In this document: piece after piece, positions 17,836-26,780 of the stretch
Layout of the letters: each line of letters opens with the position of its first letter
Numbering within the stretch: position 1 is the first letter of the stretch
Source: a candidate division KSB1 bacterium
GTDB taxonomy: Bacteria > Zhuqueibacterota > Zhuqueibacteria > JANLFK01 > Oleimicrobiaceae
DNA: 48,172 bases
Direction: 5' to 3'
Assembly: GCA_024655945.1 (NCBI GenBank)
Contig: JANLFK010000014.1
Location: 57,283 to 105,454, forward strand
Translations under genes and position numbers: made by a program
The notes under the pieces: generated by a model
Seen by the model: the letters and a program-made list of their open reading frames with translations, nothing else
Databases searched by the model: none
Told to the model about the DNA's origin: nothing

Positions 17836-19023
17836 ATGAGACTGCTCCAGCTTGCCCAGAAGCGGCAGAAAGTGGTGCTGGGGCTCATGTCCGGCACCTC
17901 AGCCGACGCTGTCGATGCCGCTCTTTGCCGCATTGCCGGGGCCGGCGAGGGGATGTCGCTGGAACTGCTGCACTTCCGCTGCGCGCCCTGGCCACCGCAG
18001 GTGCGGCGTGAGATCCTCGCCTGCTCTTCGGCGCGCACAGGCCGTGTGGACCGCATCTGCCGCCTGAATTTCCTCTTGGGCGAGCTCTTCGCCGAGGCGG
18101 CCCTTGCCGCAATGGCCGAGGCCGGACTGGCACCTTCTGATGTCGACCTCATCGGCAGCCACGGCCAGACCGTTCACCACCTGCCGGTCCCTGAGGAGCT
18201 CTGCGGGCGCCAGGTCACGGGCACACTCCAGATCGCTGAGCCGGCGGTGATCGCCAAACGGACAGGCATCGTGACCGTGGCCGACTTTCGCCCTGCCGAC
18301 ATGGCCGTGGGCGGCCAAGGCGCTCCGCTGGTTCCTTTTGTGGACTATCTGCTCTTCCGCTCGCCCACGGAGAATAGATGTGTGCTGAACATCGGCGGCA
18401 TCGCGAACGTGACCCTTCTCCCTGCCAGTTGCGCCCCTGAGCAGGTGCTGGCCTTCGACACTGGCCCCGGCAACATGCTCATTGATGGGCTCATGAGGCG
18501 GTTCTTCCGCCGAACCCTGGACAGAGACGGTGCCGTTGCGGCCAGAGGGAGGTGCGACGAGAGGCTCGTTGGCGAGGTGCTGCGGCATCCGTTCTTCGCG
18601 CGGCTGCCTCCCAAGTCAACGGGGCGAGAGGAGTTCGGTGGGGAGTTCCTCCGCTGGTTCGTGAGGCGAGGGGAAAGGCTTCGTCTCGCACGCGCCGACC
18701 TGGTAGCAACGGCCACTGCTCTCACCGCGGCCAGCATCCACGACGCAGTCGTTCGCTTTGCCGGGTCTGCGCTGCCGCTGCACCGCCTGATTGTCAGCGG
18801 TGGCGGCGCCAGCAATCCCACCTTGCTCCACATGCTGGCCTGCCGTTTCGGCTCATGCACGCTGGTAGAGCGTAGCGATGCGCACGGCATCCCCGCGCAG
18901 GCTAAGGAGGCCATCTCCTTTGCCGTCCTCGCCAATGCGACGGTCGCCGATCAGCCAGGTAACCTTCCCGGCGCGACCGGGGCCAGCCGGAGGACTGTCT
19001 TGGGCAAAATCTGCCTCCCGTAG
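17836..19023 (+). CDS. anmK: Anhydro-N-acetylmuramic acid kinase
   Basis: The 395-residue protein is close to the normal AnmK length (about 370). Diagnostic motifs are GLMSGTSADAVDAAL near the N-terminus, GSHGQTVHH, NIGGIANVTLLP, FDTGPGNMLIDGL and KSTGREEF. AnmK hydrolyses the 1,6-anhydro ring of anhydro-MurNAc and phosphorylates it to MurNAc-6-phosphate in the cytoplasm, feeding recycled peptidoglycan sugar back into metabolism. MurQ, the usual next enzyme, is not in this window. The gene is tightly linked to the preceding amino-sugar kinase. The following 108-base gap carries a promoter for the envelope gene downstream. Confidence 0.94.
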   Translation: MRLLQLAQKRQKVVLGLMSGTSADAVDAALCRIAGAGEGMSLELLHFRCAPWPPQVRREILACSSARTGRVDRICRLNFLLGELFAEAALAAMAEAGLAPSDVDLIGSHGQTVHHLPVPEELCGRQVTGTLQIAEPAVIAKRTGIVTVADFRPADMAVGGQGAPLVPFVDYLLFRSPTENRCVLNIGGIANVTLLPASCAPEQVLAFDTGPGNMLIDGLMRRFFRRTLDRDGAVAARGRCDERLVGEVLRHPFFARLPPKSTGREEFGGEFLRWFVRRGERLRLARADLVATATALTAASIHDAVVRFAGSALPLHRLIVSGGGASNPTLLHMLACRFGSCTLVERSDAHGIPAQAKEAISFAVLANATVADQPGNLPGATGASRRTVLGKICLP

Positions 19024-19083
19024 CACCTCCCCCCCGCGCGTGAAAGTCGGATGGAGTGTTCAGGGGTCAGTCAAAAATCGCGC

Positions 19084-19102
19084 CAACTTTCCTGTTGATT
19101 TT
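19084..19102 (+). promoter_or_regulatory. Candidate operator overlapping the -35, copy 2
   Basis: CAACTTTC at 19084-19091, two bases, GTTGA at 19094-19098, a pyrimidine and TTT. Order and spacing are identical to the element at 15383-15402, 3.7 kb upstream. Confidence 0.35.
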
Positions 19103-19125
19103 GTCCGGCTGAAGGAGTACCTTAA
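19094..19125 (+). promoter_or_regulatory. Promoter of the EnvC-like gene and downstream operon
   Basis: GTTG at 19094-19097, 20 bases, then TACCTTAA at 19118-19125 (TTGATT-N17-TACCTT in sigma-70 terms). It has the same geometry as the other candidate promoters here, with a weaker -10. The gene starts 7 bases later, giving a very short or leaderless transcript. Confidence 0.4.
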
Positions 19126-19131
19126 CAAGAT

Positions 19132-20313
19132 ATGAGGGGCACGAAGAGAGCGGTGGCTGTCGGGGCGATTGGCGGTCTGCTGGCCTTGCTGCCGCTGGCG
19201 CTGGGGGCGCAGGCTCTGCCGGAAGACCAGGAGCGGGAGCTCAAGCGTGTGCGCGCCGAGATCGAGCGTTATCGTGCGCAGTTAGCGCAGCGCGAGAAGC
19301 GTGAGTCGGCGCTCCTGGACATGCTGGCCAGCCTCGACCGCGAGATCGCCCTCACGCGCTCGCTCTTGCAGTCGCTGGAGCGGCAAGAACGGCGCAATCG
19401 TGAGGCGATCGAGCGGTTGCGCGCCCAGTCCGCAGAGGCACAGAAGGAAGAGGCGCGCATCAAGGAGGGCCTGCGCAGTCGCATCGTGCACTACTACAAG
19501 TACGGGCGCAGCAAGGACCTGGAGCTTCTGCTGCGGGCTCGTTCGTTGACGCAAGCACGCGCCTGGGCGCGTTTGCAAAGGCGCATCGCCCAAGCCGACC
19601 AGCTGCGCCTGCGCAGCCTGACAGCCAAGCAAGAAGAGATTGCCGCGCAGCAGGTGGCACTCCGTCGGCAACTTGATGAACAGGCGCGCCTGCTCGCAGA
19701 AAAGCGACGCGAGGAGGACAACCTGCGCGCCAGCCGCAGCACGCGCGCCAAGCTGCTCGCCGAGGTACGCCGCGACAAGAGCCAGTTGCAGCGTCGGCTG
19801 CAAGAGTACCAGGAGGCGGCGCAGCGCATCGAGAAGCTCATTGCTTCGGCGGAGAAGCAACGGTTAGGCACTCCCGCGCCGAGTAGCGCCACCACTTTCG
19901 CAGGTTTGGCTGCCCAGAAGGGACGCCTGCCGTGGCCCACTGCAGGAAAAGTCGTGGGCAAGTACGGCCGGAACAAGCACCCCCAGCTGGGCACCGTTAC
20001 CGAAAATATCGGCGTGGATATCGAGAGCCGGGAAGGGGCGCCAGTGCGCTGCGTGGCTGCGGGCAAAGTGGCAGTGATTACCTGGCAGCGAGGCGGTGGC
20101 AACATCGTAATCGTCGACCACGGTGCTGGCTACTACACCGTCTACGCTCGGCTGGGAGAGATCAACGTCGCGCAGCAAGAGGAAGTCGCCGCTGGGCAGA
20201 GCATCGGCACCGTGGGGGAAAAGGGGGTCTTGGGTGGAGCAGTGCTCCACTTCGAGGTGTGGAAGGGCACAAATCACCTCAATCCATTGGAGTGGTTGAG
20301 CGCGCGTCCGTGA
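19132..20313 (+). CDS. EnvC/NlpD-like murein hydrolase activator with degenerate LytM (M23) domain
   Basis: The 393-residue protein has a signal peptide (1-26, ending ALGAQA), a long charged coiled coil (~32-245) and a C-terminal LytM domain (~265-390). In active M23 peptidases zinc is held by HxxxD and HxH. Here the first His position reads ENIGVD (Asn instead of His, near residue 292), and the usual YxH is YARL (Arg instead of His). VDHG and LHFE are kept. With two of the metal ligands replaced, the domain is probably not a peptidase. Together with the coiled coil this is the EnvC architecture, in which the inactive LytM domain activates cell-division amidases. No ftsEX or amidase gene lies nearby. 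It has its own promoter and heads the run toward holB. Confidence 0.85.
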   Translation: MRGTKRAVAVGAIGGLLALLPLALGAQALPEDQERELKRVRAEIERYRAQLAQREKRESALLDMLASLDREIALTRSLLQSLERQERRNREAIERLRAQSAEAQKEEARIKEGLRSRIVHYYKYGRSKDLELLLRARSLTQARAWARLQRRIAQADQLRLRSLTAKQEEIAAQQVALRRQLDEQARLLAEKRREEDNLRASRSTRAKLLAEVRRDKSQLQRRLQEYQEAAQRIEKLIASAEKQRLGTPAPSSATTFAGLAAQKGRLPWPTAGKVVGKYGRNKHPQLGTVTENIGVDIESREGAPVRCVAAGKVAVITWQRGGGNIVIVDHGAGYYTVYARLGEINVAQQEEVAAGQSIGTVGEKGVLGGAVLHFEVWKGTNHLNPLEWLSARP

Positions 20314-20343
20314 GCGGAGCGGCGCAAGCGGCATCGAGAGGCT

Positions 20344-21441
20344 ATGGCATTCGCACAGGTCATCGGCCAAGAAGGAGCAAAGAGGGTTCTCCAGCGGGCG
20401 TTGGAGCACGGCCGCCTGGCTCACGCCTATCTCTTCTTTGGCCCGGAGGGCGTGGGAAAGGAGGTCACCGCTCTGGCCCTGGCGCAGGCGATCCTGTGCG
20501 AGAGGCAGGGTTCTCATGGTTGCGGGGAATGTGCCAGTTGCCGCAAGGTTGCCGCTTTGACCCACCCAGATGTGCGTTTCGTCTTCCCGGCACCACGCGA
20601 GATAGACGCCGAACGCGAACGAGAGATACTGGACAGCGTGGTCCAGGAGCCGTATGCCAGGCTCCGGCCGTGGGCTAATCCGGTCATTTCCATCGAACGG
20701 ATTCGCGCCATCCGCCACGATAGCTCGCTCAAGTCCTTCGAGGGCCGCGGGCGCCTGGTGATCCTTGCCGAGGCAGACGCCATGACCGCAGAGGCTGCCA
20801 ACGCGCTTCTCAAGCTTCTTGAGGAGCCGCCGCCGGCGACCACGCTCATCCTGACTACCACGATGGTGCAAGCGCTGTTGCCCACCATCGTGTCGCGCTG
20901 CCAGCAGGTGCGCTTTGCTCTGCTCACCGCGCAGGAAATAGAGGAGGCGTTGATCGAGCGGCGGCAGGTGCCTGCGGAACAGGCGCGCCTCATCGCCGGC
21001 ATGGCCAATGGCAGCTACCGGCGAGCGATAGAGTGGTTGGAGCAAGACGTCAATCAACGGCGCGACGAGGCCATCGAGCTCCTGCGGACGGCAATCCGCG
21101 CCGACCATGACCATGTGCTGCAAGCCGAACAGCTGCGCGCGTTGGGCGACAGAGGGATGGTCAAAGAGTATCTGCGCCTGCTCTTGAGCATCTTCCACGA
21201 CGCGTTGGTGCTCACGGCGGCAGGCCCCGAGGCGGACCGCAGACGCATGCTCATCAACTTTGACCGGCTCGACTGGCTGCAAAAGTTTGTAGGCGCATTT
21301 GAGCAGATCGACTTTGAGGAGGCCATTGGCGCCCTCGAGGAGTCCATCGCGCGCATCGACCGCAACTTGGAGCTGAGCCTCGTGCTGATTGTCCTGTTTC
21401 AACACCTGAGGCGTGCCCTCAGGAGGAAGAGCAATGTCTGA
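20344..21441 (+). CDS. holB: DNA polymerase III subunit delta'
   Basis: The 365-residue clamp-loader subunit carries an AAA+ fold. The P-loop is GPEGVGKE at 33-40, where Glu replaces the usual Thr/Ser, as expected for delta', which does not hydrolyse ATP. A four-cysteine zinc module follows (C52, C60, C63, C66). ANALLKLLEEPP and TIVSRCQQVRF are characteristic. The protein helps load the beta sliding clamp at the replication fork. Its stop overlaps the start of the PSP1 gene by 8 bases. holB next to a yaaT-type gene is a conserved arrangement known from Firmicutes. Confidence 0.93.
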   Translation: MAFAQVIGQEGAKRVLQRALEHGRLAHAYLFFGPEGVGKEVTALALAQAILCERQGSHGCGECASCRKVAALTHPDVRFVFPAPREIDAEREREILDSVVQEPYARLRPWANPVISIERIRAIRHDSSLKSFEGRGRLVILAEADAMTAEAANALLKLLEEPPPATTLILTTTMVQALLPTIVSRCQQVRFALLTAQEIEEALIERRQVPAEQARLIAGMANGSYRRAIEWLEQDVNQRRDEAIELLRTAIRADHDHVLQAEQLRALGDRGMVKEYLRLLLSIFHDALVLTAAGPEADRRRMLINFDRLDWLQKFVGAFEQIDFEEAIGALEESIARIDRNLELSLVLIVLFQHLRRALRRKSNV

Positions 21442-22273
21442 CTACATAGAGATAGTTTTCAAAGGCGAGCGCAAGGAGATCTTTGCCAATCCCCAGCAGT
21501 TTCCCTTCAAACCGGGCGACTATGCTATTGTCGAGGCGCAGCGGGGGGAAGACCTGGGCATCGTGAACCAAGTCGGGCCGCTCATCACGCGGAAGGCAGC
21601 CGGCATGGCCGTGCGCAACATCCTGCGCAAGCCCAGCCCTGCAGACATGGAACGCTATCGCGCCAACCGCGAGAAGGAGGCCGAGGCCTTTCAGGTCTGC
21701 AAGGAGAAGATCGCCAAGCACGGCCTGGCCATGAAGCTGGTGGATGTGGAGTTCCAGTTCGACTGCAACAAGATCACCTTCTACTTCACTGCCGAAAAGC
21801 GGGTGGACTTTCGCGAGCTGGTCAAGGACTTAGCTGCGGAGTATCGCGTGCGCATCGAGCTCAGGCAGATTGGCGTGCGCGACGAAGCACGGCGCATCGG
21901 CGGCTTCGGTGCCTGTGGCCGGCAGCTCTGCTGCAATACCTTTCTGCGCGAGTTCGAGCCGGTGACTACCCAGTGCGCCAAGGAGCAGAACCTGCCGCTG
22001 AACCCGCAGAAGCTGTCGGGCCTGTGCGGACGGCTGTTGTGCTGCCTGGTCTATGAGAGGCAGTTCTACAAGACAGCGCTGGCTTCCTTTCCAGAAGTGG
22101 GCTCCCGGGTCAAGACGGCCAAGGGGACTGGTGTTCTGGAGAAGGTAGACATCTTCCGGGAGCAGGTGCATATTCGCTACGAGGATCAAAGTGTGGAAGT
22201 CCTTTCCCGAGCGCAGCTGGAGCAGTGCCAGGTGCTGCCCAAGGCCGAGAAGGTGGGGAAGAAGAAAAAGTGA
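21434..22273 (+). CDS. PSP1 C-terminal domain protein (RicT/YaaT family)
   Basis: The 279-residue protein has the family's conserved cysteine motifs: GACGRQLCCNTFL in the middle and LSGLCGRLLCCLVYE further on. In Bacillus, RicT/YaaT is part of an Fe-S-binding complex that affects RNase Y-dependent mRNA processing and developmental signalling. The role outside Firmicutes is less clear. ATG 21434 is preceded by AGGAGGAAG at a good distance and overlaps the holB stop by 8 bases. The last residues are lysine-rich. It lies between holB and metG, an order resembling Bacillus, which supports the assignment. Confidence 0.88.
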   Translation: MSDYIEIVFKGERKEIFANPQQFPFKPGDYAIVEAQRGEDLGIVNQVGPLITRKAAGMAVRNILRKPSPADMERYRANREKEAEAFQVCKEKIAKHGLAMKLVDVEFQFDCNKITFYFTAEKRVDFRELVKDLAAEYRVRIELRQIGVRDEARRIGGFGACGRQLCCNTFLREFEPVTTQCAKEQNLPLNPQKLSGLCGRLLCCLVYERQFYKTALASFPEVGSRVKTAKGTGVLEKVDIFREQVHIRYEDQSVEVLSRAQLEQCQVLPKAEKVGKKKK

Positions 22274-22282
22274 GGGAAGGTA

Positions 22283-24346
22283 ATGCCCAAGACTGACTCG
22301 GAAGGCGAAAACTCTTTTTCGCGCCTCCTGGTGACCGCTGCGCTCCCGTATGCCAATGGCCCCATCCATTTGGGGCATTTAGCGGGCGCCTATCTGCCGG
22401 CGGATGTCTACGTGCGCTACCAGCGGCTGAAGCGCCGCGACGTGCTCTTTATTTGCGGCACCGATGAACACGGTGTGCCAATTTCCATCGCTGCCGAGGC
22501 CAAGGGCGTTTCGCCGCAGGAGGTGGTGGACTACTGGCACCGCGACCACAAGGAGAGCTTTGCGCGCTTTGGCATCAGCTTTGACTATTTCTCGCGCACC
22601 TCGCTGCCCATCCACCATAAGACGGCACAGGATTTTTTCCTGCGCCTGCACAAGGCCGGCTATCTCGTCGAGAAGGTGGTGGAACAGTACTTCTGCCCCA
22701 CGTGCAACCGTTTCCTGGCGGATCGCTATGTGGAGGGCAAGTGCCCCAAGTGCGGGGCAGCGGGTGCGCGCGGCGATCAGTGCGAGCGCTGCGGCAGCTC
22801 CCTCAGCCCCACCGACCTCATCGAGCCCTATTGCAAGGTGTGCGGGGCACGGCCAGAGGTGCGTCCTTCCACCCATCTCTTCCTGCGGCTGCGCGCGTTC
22901 CAGGAGAAACTGGAGCGGTGGCTGGCCGAAAAGACCTCGTGGAAAGACAACGTGCTCAATTACTGCCGTGGCTGGTTTGCCGAGGGCTTGGAAGACCGGG
23001 CGGTGACGCGCGACCTGCCGTGGGGCGTGCCCGTTCCCCTGCCGGGTTACGAGGGGAAGGTCATCTACGTCTGGTTCGAGGCGCCCATCGGCTACATCTC
23101 TGCGACCATGGATTGGGCTTCCTCGAGGGGCCAGCCGGAGCGCTGGCGCGACTACTGGCTGGACTCCGGTACGCGGCTGGTGCACTTTATCGGCAAGGAC
23201 AATATCGTCTTCCACGCGATCCTCTGGCCGGCGATGCTCATGGGGCACGGGGAGTTCATACTCCCTGCGGACATTCCAGCCAACGAGTTCCTGAATATCG
23301 CCGGGGCCAAGCTCAGCACCAGCCGCAACTATGCGGTCTGGCTACGAGACTGCCTGGAGCGCTTCGACCCAGACCCCCTGCGCTATTGGATAGCGGCGAA
23401 TGCTCCGGAAACCAAGGACGCCGACTTTACCTGGGAAGACTTTCGCCAGAAGAACAACAGCGAGTTAGCCGATATTCTGGGCAACTTTGTCAACCGCACA
23501 CTGGCCTTTGCCCACAGCAAATTCGGCGGAGCGGTGCCAGAAGCCGGCCAGCCGCAGGCAGCCGATGAGGAGATGCTCCGCCTTCTTGCACAAGGCCCGG
23601 TGACGATTGGCGATCTCTTGGAACGCTTTGAGTTGCGCAAAGCTGCCGCCGCCCTCATGGACTTGGCGCGGGCAGCGAACAAGTACTTCAACGACCAGGA
23701 ACCGTGGCTGACCGTGGCCTCTAACCCGGAGCGCTGTGCCACCACCATCAACGTGTGCCTGCAGACGGCGCGCGCTTTGGCAGTCGTGCAAAGCCCCATT
23801 CTCCCTTTCTCCGCGGCGCGCCTGTGGCAGATGCTGGGTCTGCCCGGCCGGGTCGAAGACCAGGAGTGGGACCGCGCAGGGACCGATCGTCTCCCCGCCG
23901 GACACAGGCTCTCTACGCCGGAGATCCTGTTCCGGAAGATCGAACCCGAGGAAATCGAGCCGGAGATACGCAAATTGGAGGCACGCCGGCGGCCAGAGGA
24001 CAAGGAGGAGAAAGTGAGCGAGCAGGTTAGCTTTGAGGAGTTCAACAGGGTGCAACTGCGCACGGCCAAGGTGTTGGCGGCGGCACCAGTGGAAAAGACC
24101 GACAAACTGCTGCGCCTGCAGATCGATATTGGCGGGGAACAACGGCAGATCGTCGCGGGCATCGCGCAGTACTATCGGCCAGAGGAGCTGGTGGGCAAGA
24201 CCATTGTCGTCGTGGCCAATTTGGCTCCGGCCACCATCCGCGGCGTGGAGTCCAGGGGCATGCTCCTGGCCGCGGTCGACAAGTCCGGACAGCTGGCCTT
24301 GGTGACCACCGACAAGGAGTTTCCTGCCGGGGCGCAAGTGGAGTGA
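22283..24346 (+). CDS. metG: Methionyl-tRNA synthetase with C-terminal tRNA-binding (OB-fold) domain
   Basis: The 687-residue class I synthetase charges tRNA-Met. The HIGH motif is HLGH at 29-32, in the context PYANGPIHLGH. A connective-peptide zinc region with paired Cys knuckles (CPTC, CPKC, CERC, CKVC) spans ~130-190. The KMSKS loop reads KLSTS at 343-347, lacking the second lysine; I recall this variant from Bacteroidetes-type enzymes. From about 578 there is a Trbp111-type OB-fold (FNRVQLRTAKVLAA and later VVVANLAP) that aids tRNA binding and dimerisation. The stop overlaps the tatD start by 3 bases (GTGA), so translation is probably coupled. Confidence 0.95.
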   Translation: MPKTDSEGENSFSRLLVTAALPYANGPIHLGHLAGAYLPADVYVRYQRLKRRDVLFICGTDEHGVPISIAAEAKGVSPQEVVDYWHRDHKESFARFGISFDYFSRTSLPIHHKTAQDFFLRLHKAGYLVEKVVEQYFCPTCNRFLADRYVEGKCPKCGAAGARGDQCERCGSSLSPTDLIEPYCKVCGARPEVRPSTHLFLRLRAFQEKLERWLAEKTSWKDNVLNYCRGWFAEGLEDRAVTRDLPWGVPVPLPGYEGKVIYVWFEAPIGYISATMDWASSRGQPERWRDYWLDSGTRLVHFIGKDNIVFHAILWPAMLMGHGEFILPADIPANEFLNIAGAKLSTSRNYAVWLRDCLERFDPDPLRYWIAANAPETKDADFTWEDFRQKNNSELADILGNFVNRTLAFAHSKFGGAVPEAGQPQAADEEMLRLLAQGPVTIGDLLERFELRKAAAALMDLARAANKYFNDQEPWLTVASNPERCATTINVCLQTARALAVVQSPILPFSAARLWQMLGLPGRVEDQEWDRAGTDRLPAGHRLSTPEILFRKIEPEEIEPEIRKLEARRRPEDKEEKVSEQVSFEEFNRVQLRTAKVLAAAPVEKTDKLLRLQIDIGGEQRQIVAGIAQYYRPEELVGKTIVVVANLAPATIRGVESRGMLLAAVDKSGQLALVTTDKEFPAGAQVE

Positions 24347-25140
24347 ACCTGGAGCTTATCGATACTCACGCTCACCTCGACTTTCCCGAGCTTGCTGAAG
24401 ATGTGGCTGATGTCACTCGGCGAGCCAGGGAAGTGGGAGTGGTTTCCATAGTCAACGTGGGCGTGGACCTTGCCAGCAGCCTCGCCTCGGTGCGCCTTGC
24501 CGAGAAATATGAAGGGGTGTATGCCGCGGTGGGCATCCATCCGCATGATGCCGCTACTGCCAGGGATGAGGCGCTCAGGGAACTGCGCACCTTGGCGCGG
24601 CACCCCAAGGTGGTGGCGGTCGGCGAGATCGGTCTGGATTACTACCGCGGCCATTCCCCTCGGGACGTGCAACGGCAGGTCTTCGGTCGTTTACTGAGCA
24701 TGGCTGCGGATGTGGGATTGCCGGTCATCATCCACACGCGCCAGGCCTGGGACGATGTGCTCGCCGCCGTGCGGGAAGTGATGGGCGATTCTGGCCGCGG
24801 CGTGTTCCACTGCTTTTCCGGCGGGATAGAAGGCGCCCGCGAAGTGCTGGCCATGGGATTCCATGTCTCTTTCACAGGCGTGCTCACGTTCAAGAACGCG
24901 CGCGCTGGCGAGGTGCTGGCCCATGTGCCGCTGGAACGTCTGCTGTTAGAAACCGACTGCCCCTTCATGGCGCCAGAACCCCACCGGGGCAGGCGTAATG
25001 AGCCGGCCTATGTGCACCTCATCGCGCAAAAGGTGGCGGATGTTCTTGGCGTGCCGCTGGCGGAGGTGGCGCAGAGGACCACGGAGAATGCCCGGCGGCT
25101 GTTCGGTTTTGCCGGCGGGAATAGGTCACCGGCGCGCTGA
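24343..25140 (+). CDS. TatD family metal-dependent DNase/hydrolase
   Basis: The 265-residue TIM-barrel amidohydrolase-type protein has metal-ligand motifs DTHAHLDF at the N-terminus, GEIGLDYYR in the middle, then IIHTRQAW, VFHCFSGG and LLLETDCPFMAP. TatD/YcfH/YabD proteins are Mg2+-dependent 3'-5' exonucleases or related hydrolases in DNA repair and quality control. The start is GTG at 24343, overlapping the metG stop. Placement between metG and rsmA matches yabD in Bacillus. Whether the substrate is DNA, RNA or a D-aminoacyl-tRNA-like compound cannot be told from the sequence. Confidence 0.93.
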   Translation: MNLELIDTHAHLDFPELAEDVADVTRRAREVGVVSIVNVGVDLASSLASVRLAEKYEGVYAAVGIHPHDAATARDEALRELRTLARHPKVVAVGEIGLDYYRGHSPRDVQRQVFGRLLSMAADVGLPVIIHTRQAWDDVLAAVREVMGDSGRGVFHCFSGGIEGAREVLAMGFHVSFTGVLTFKNARAGEVLAHVPLERLLLETDCPFMAPEPHRGRRNEPAYVHLIAQKVADVLGVPLAEVAQRTTENARRLFGFAGGNRSPAR

Positions 25141-25158
25141 GCGACTGGTGGAGGGGCC

Positions 25159-26010
25159 ATGCCGGTAACCGGGTTGCGCCCCAAGCGCAGTTTGGGCCAA
25201 CATTTCTTGGTGGACCGCAACGTGGCGGGCAAAATCGTGCGCGCCTTCGCGCCGCAGCCCACCGACACTGTGGTGGAGATAGGCCCTGGACAAGGGGCGC
25301 TCACCGAGCTCCTCGCCGGTGAGGTCCGCCGGCTGATTGCCGTGGAGCTCGACCGAGTGCTGGCTGCCGAGCTGGCGGCCCGGCTCCGAGGAGTTGCCGG
25401 CGTCGAGGTGGTAGAGGCCGACTTTTTGACGGTGGACTTGGCGGCCCTTGCCCCGCCTGGCGGGCGCGTGCGACTGCTCGGCAACATTCCCTACAACATC
25501 TCCGGGCCCCTCATCTTCCGGGTGCTGGAGCAAGTCGGCGCGGTGCAGGACATGATGCTCATGCTCCAGAAGGAGGTCGCCCGGCGGGTGGTGGCAAGGC
25601 CGGGCAGCAAGCAATACGGGCCGCTGGCGGTGCACAGCCAGCTGGTTGCTGACGTGCACTTTCTGTTTGAAGTGTCGCCGCAGGTGTTCCGGCCGCGGCC
25701 CAAAGTTGACTCGGCGATTGTCCGCTGGGCCTTCTTGGCGAGTCCCCGCTTTCAGGTGGAAGATCGGAGCTTTTTCGTGCAGTTTGTGCGGACCGCCTTC
25801 GGGCAGCGACGCAAGGTGCTGAGGAACGCACTGGCCCGAACGTGCGACAAGGCGCTCCTGGACGCGCTCCACGAGCCGCTTTTCGCGCGCCGTGCCGAGC
25901 AGTTGACCCTGGCGGAGTTGGTGCAGCTGAGCAACCGGCTGGCGCGTTGCCTGCAAGGGAAGTACAGTGGCCTTAGCCAAGACAGAGGCGATCGTCCTGC
26001 GCAGCCGTAG
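25159..26010 (+). CDS. rsmA: 16S rRNA dimethyladenosine transferase (KsgA)
   Basis: The 283-residue SAM-dependent methyltransferase dimethylates the two adjacent adenosines in the 3' hairpin of 16S rRNA. Motifs are SLGQHFLVDRN at the N-terminus, the SAM-binding VVEIGPGQGALTELL, and the catalytic NIPYNISGPL. Length is normal for KsgA. The 3' end overlaps the recO start by 44 bases, which is long for an operon overlap. Both frames show good family matches across the overlap, so it appears real. It follows tatD after 18 bases, as in the ksgA neighbourhood of Firmicutes but without rnmV. Confidence 0.95.
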   Translation: MPVTGLRPKRSLGQHFLVDRNVAGKIVRAFAPQPTDTVVEIGPGQGALTELLAGEVRRLIAVELDRVLAAELAARLRGVAGVEVVEADFLTVDLAALAPPGGRVRLLGNIPYNISGPLIFRVLEQVGAVQDMMLMLQKEVARRVVARPGSKQYGPLAVHSQLVADVHFLFEVSPQVFRPRPKVDSAIVRWAFLASPRFQVEDRSFFVQFVRTAFGQRRKVLRNALARTCDKALLDALHEPLFARRAEQLTLAELVQLSNRLARCLQGKYSGLSQDRGDRPAQP

Positions 26011-26758
26011 GCAGGGGGAGATGACCAAGATCCTCACCCTGTACACCAAGGCCTTCGGCAAGCTAAGCTTAGTAGCCAAAGGGGCGCGGAGCACTAAGAG
26101 TCGCTTCTGGGGAAGTCTGGAGCCGCCTAATCATGTGCACGTGGTGTTTTATCGAAAGGAGACCCACCAGCTGCAGTTCCTCAGCCAGGCGGACATCGTG
26201 TGCCCGTTCTTGCGGCTGCGCAGCGAGCTGGGGCGGATGACCTTGGCGTCGCTGGTCTGTGAATGGGTCCTGCGCACCGAGGTGAGCGAGGCTCCGCAAC
26301 CAGCCCTCTTTGCGCTGCTCGCGGAGACCCTGAGCGCGCTGGACAGTGCCGAGCGCGGCTTGAAAAATGTGGTGCGCAGCTTTCAGATGCACTTCTTGGA
26401 GCTACATGGGGTGAGGCCGCAACTGGAGCGCTGCGCCCAGTGCGGCGCGCACGAGGTGGGGGGCCCCGTGCTCTTAGACGTGGAAGGGGGAAGGTACTTT
26501 TGCGCCCGTTGCCGCCCGGCGGCGGAGAGCATGAGCCAAGCGGCCTTCACTCTGCTGCGCTGGACAGCGCAGGTACGTCCGGCTCAGGCAGGCAATGTCG
26601 CGGTGCCGCCAGAAACGGGAATGGAGGTGGATAGGGCGCTCTGCAAGCTGGCCTCCTTCCACTTAGAGCCTTTACGCGACCTGCGGGCGCTGCAGGTGTT
26701 GGCAGAGATTGAGGAGGGCCTGCGCCGGGCGCAGACAAAACAGGAAACGCACTCCTAG
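25967..26758 (+). CDS. recO: DNA repair protein RecO
   Basis: The 263-residue protein has the RecO N-terminal OB fold ([19 protein letters not shown] and [12 protein letters not shown]) and a helical C-terminal part with a four-cysteine zinc site (C156, C159, C179, C182 in CAQC and CARC). RecO works with RecR to load RecA on SSB-covered single-stranded DNA. The start is GTG at 25967, inside the end of rsmA. A downstream start would remove conserved N-terminal residues. It ends 22 bases before glyS, so it is part of the same transcription unit. Confidence 0.92.
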   Translation: MALAKTEAIVLRSRRQGEMTKILTLYTKAFGKLSLVAKGARSTKSRFWGSLEPPNHVHVVFYRKETHQLQFLSQADIVCPFLRLRSELGRMTLASLVCEWVLRTEVSEAPQPALFALLAETLSALDSAERGLKNVVRSFQMHFLELHGVRPQLERCAQCGAHEVGGPVLLDVEGGRYFCARCRPAAESMSQAAFTLLRWTAQVRPAQAGNVAVPPETGMEVDRALCKLASFHLEPLRDLRALQVLAEIEEGLRRAQTKQETHS

Positions 26759-26780
26759 GGAACGGCACAAGAGAGGGACG

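Noticed and set aside
25967-26010. Possible wrong start for recO because of a 44-base overlap with rsmA
   Set aside because: The N-terminal residues in the overlap ([14 protein letters not shown]) fit the conserved RecO OB fold, so the overlap is taken as real.
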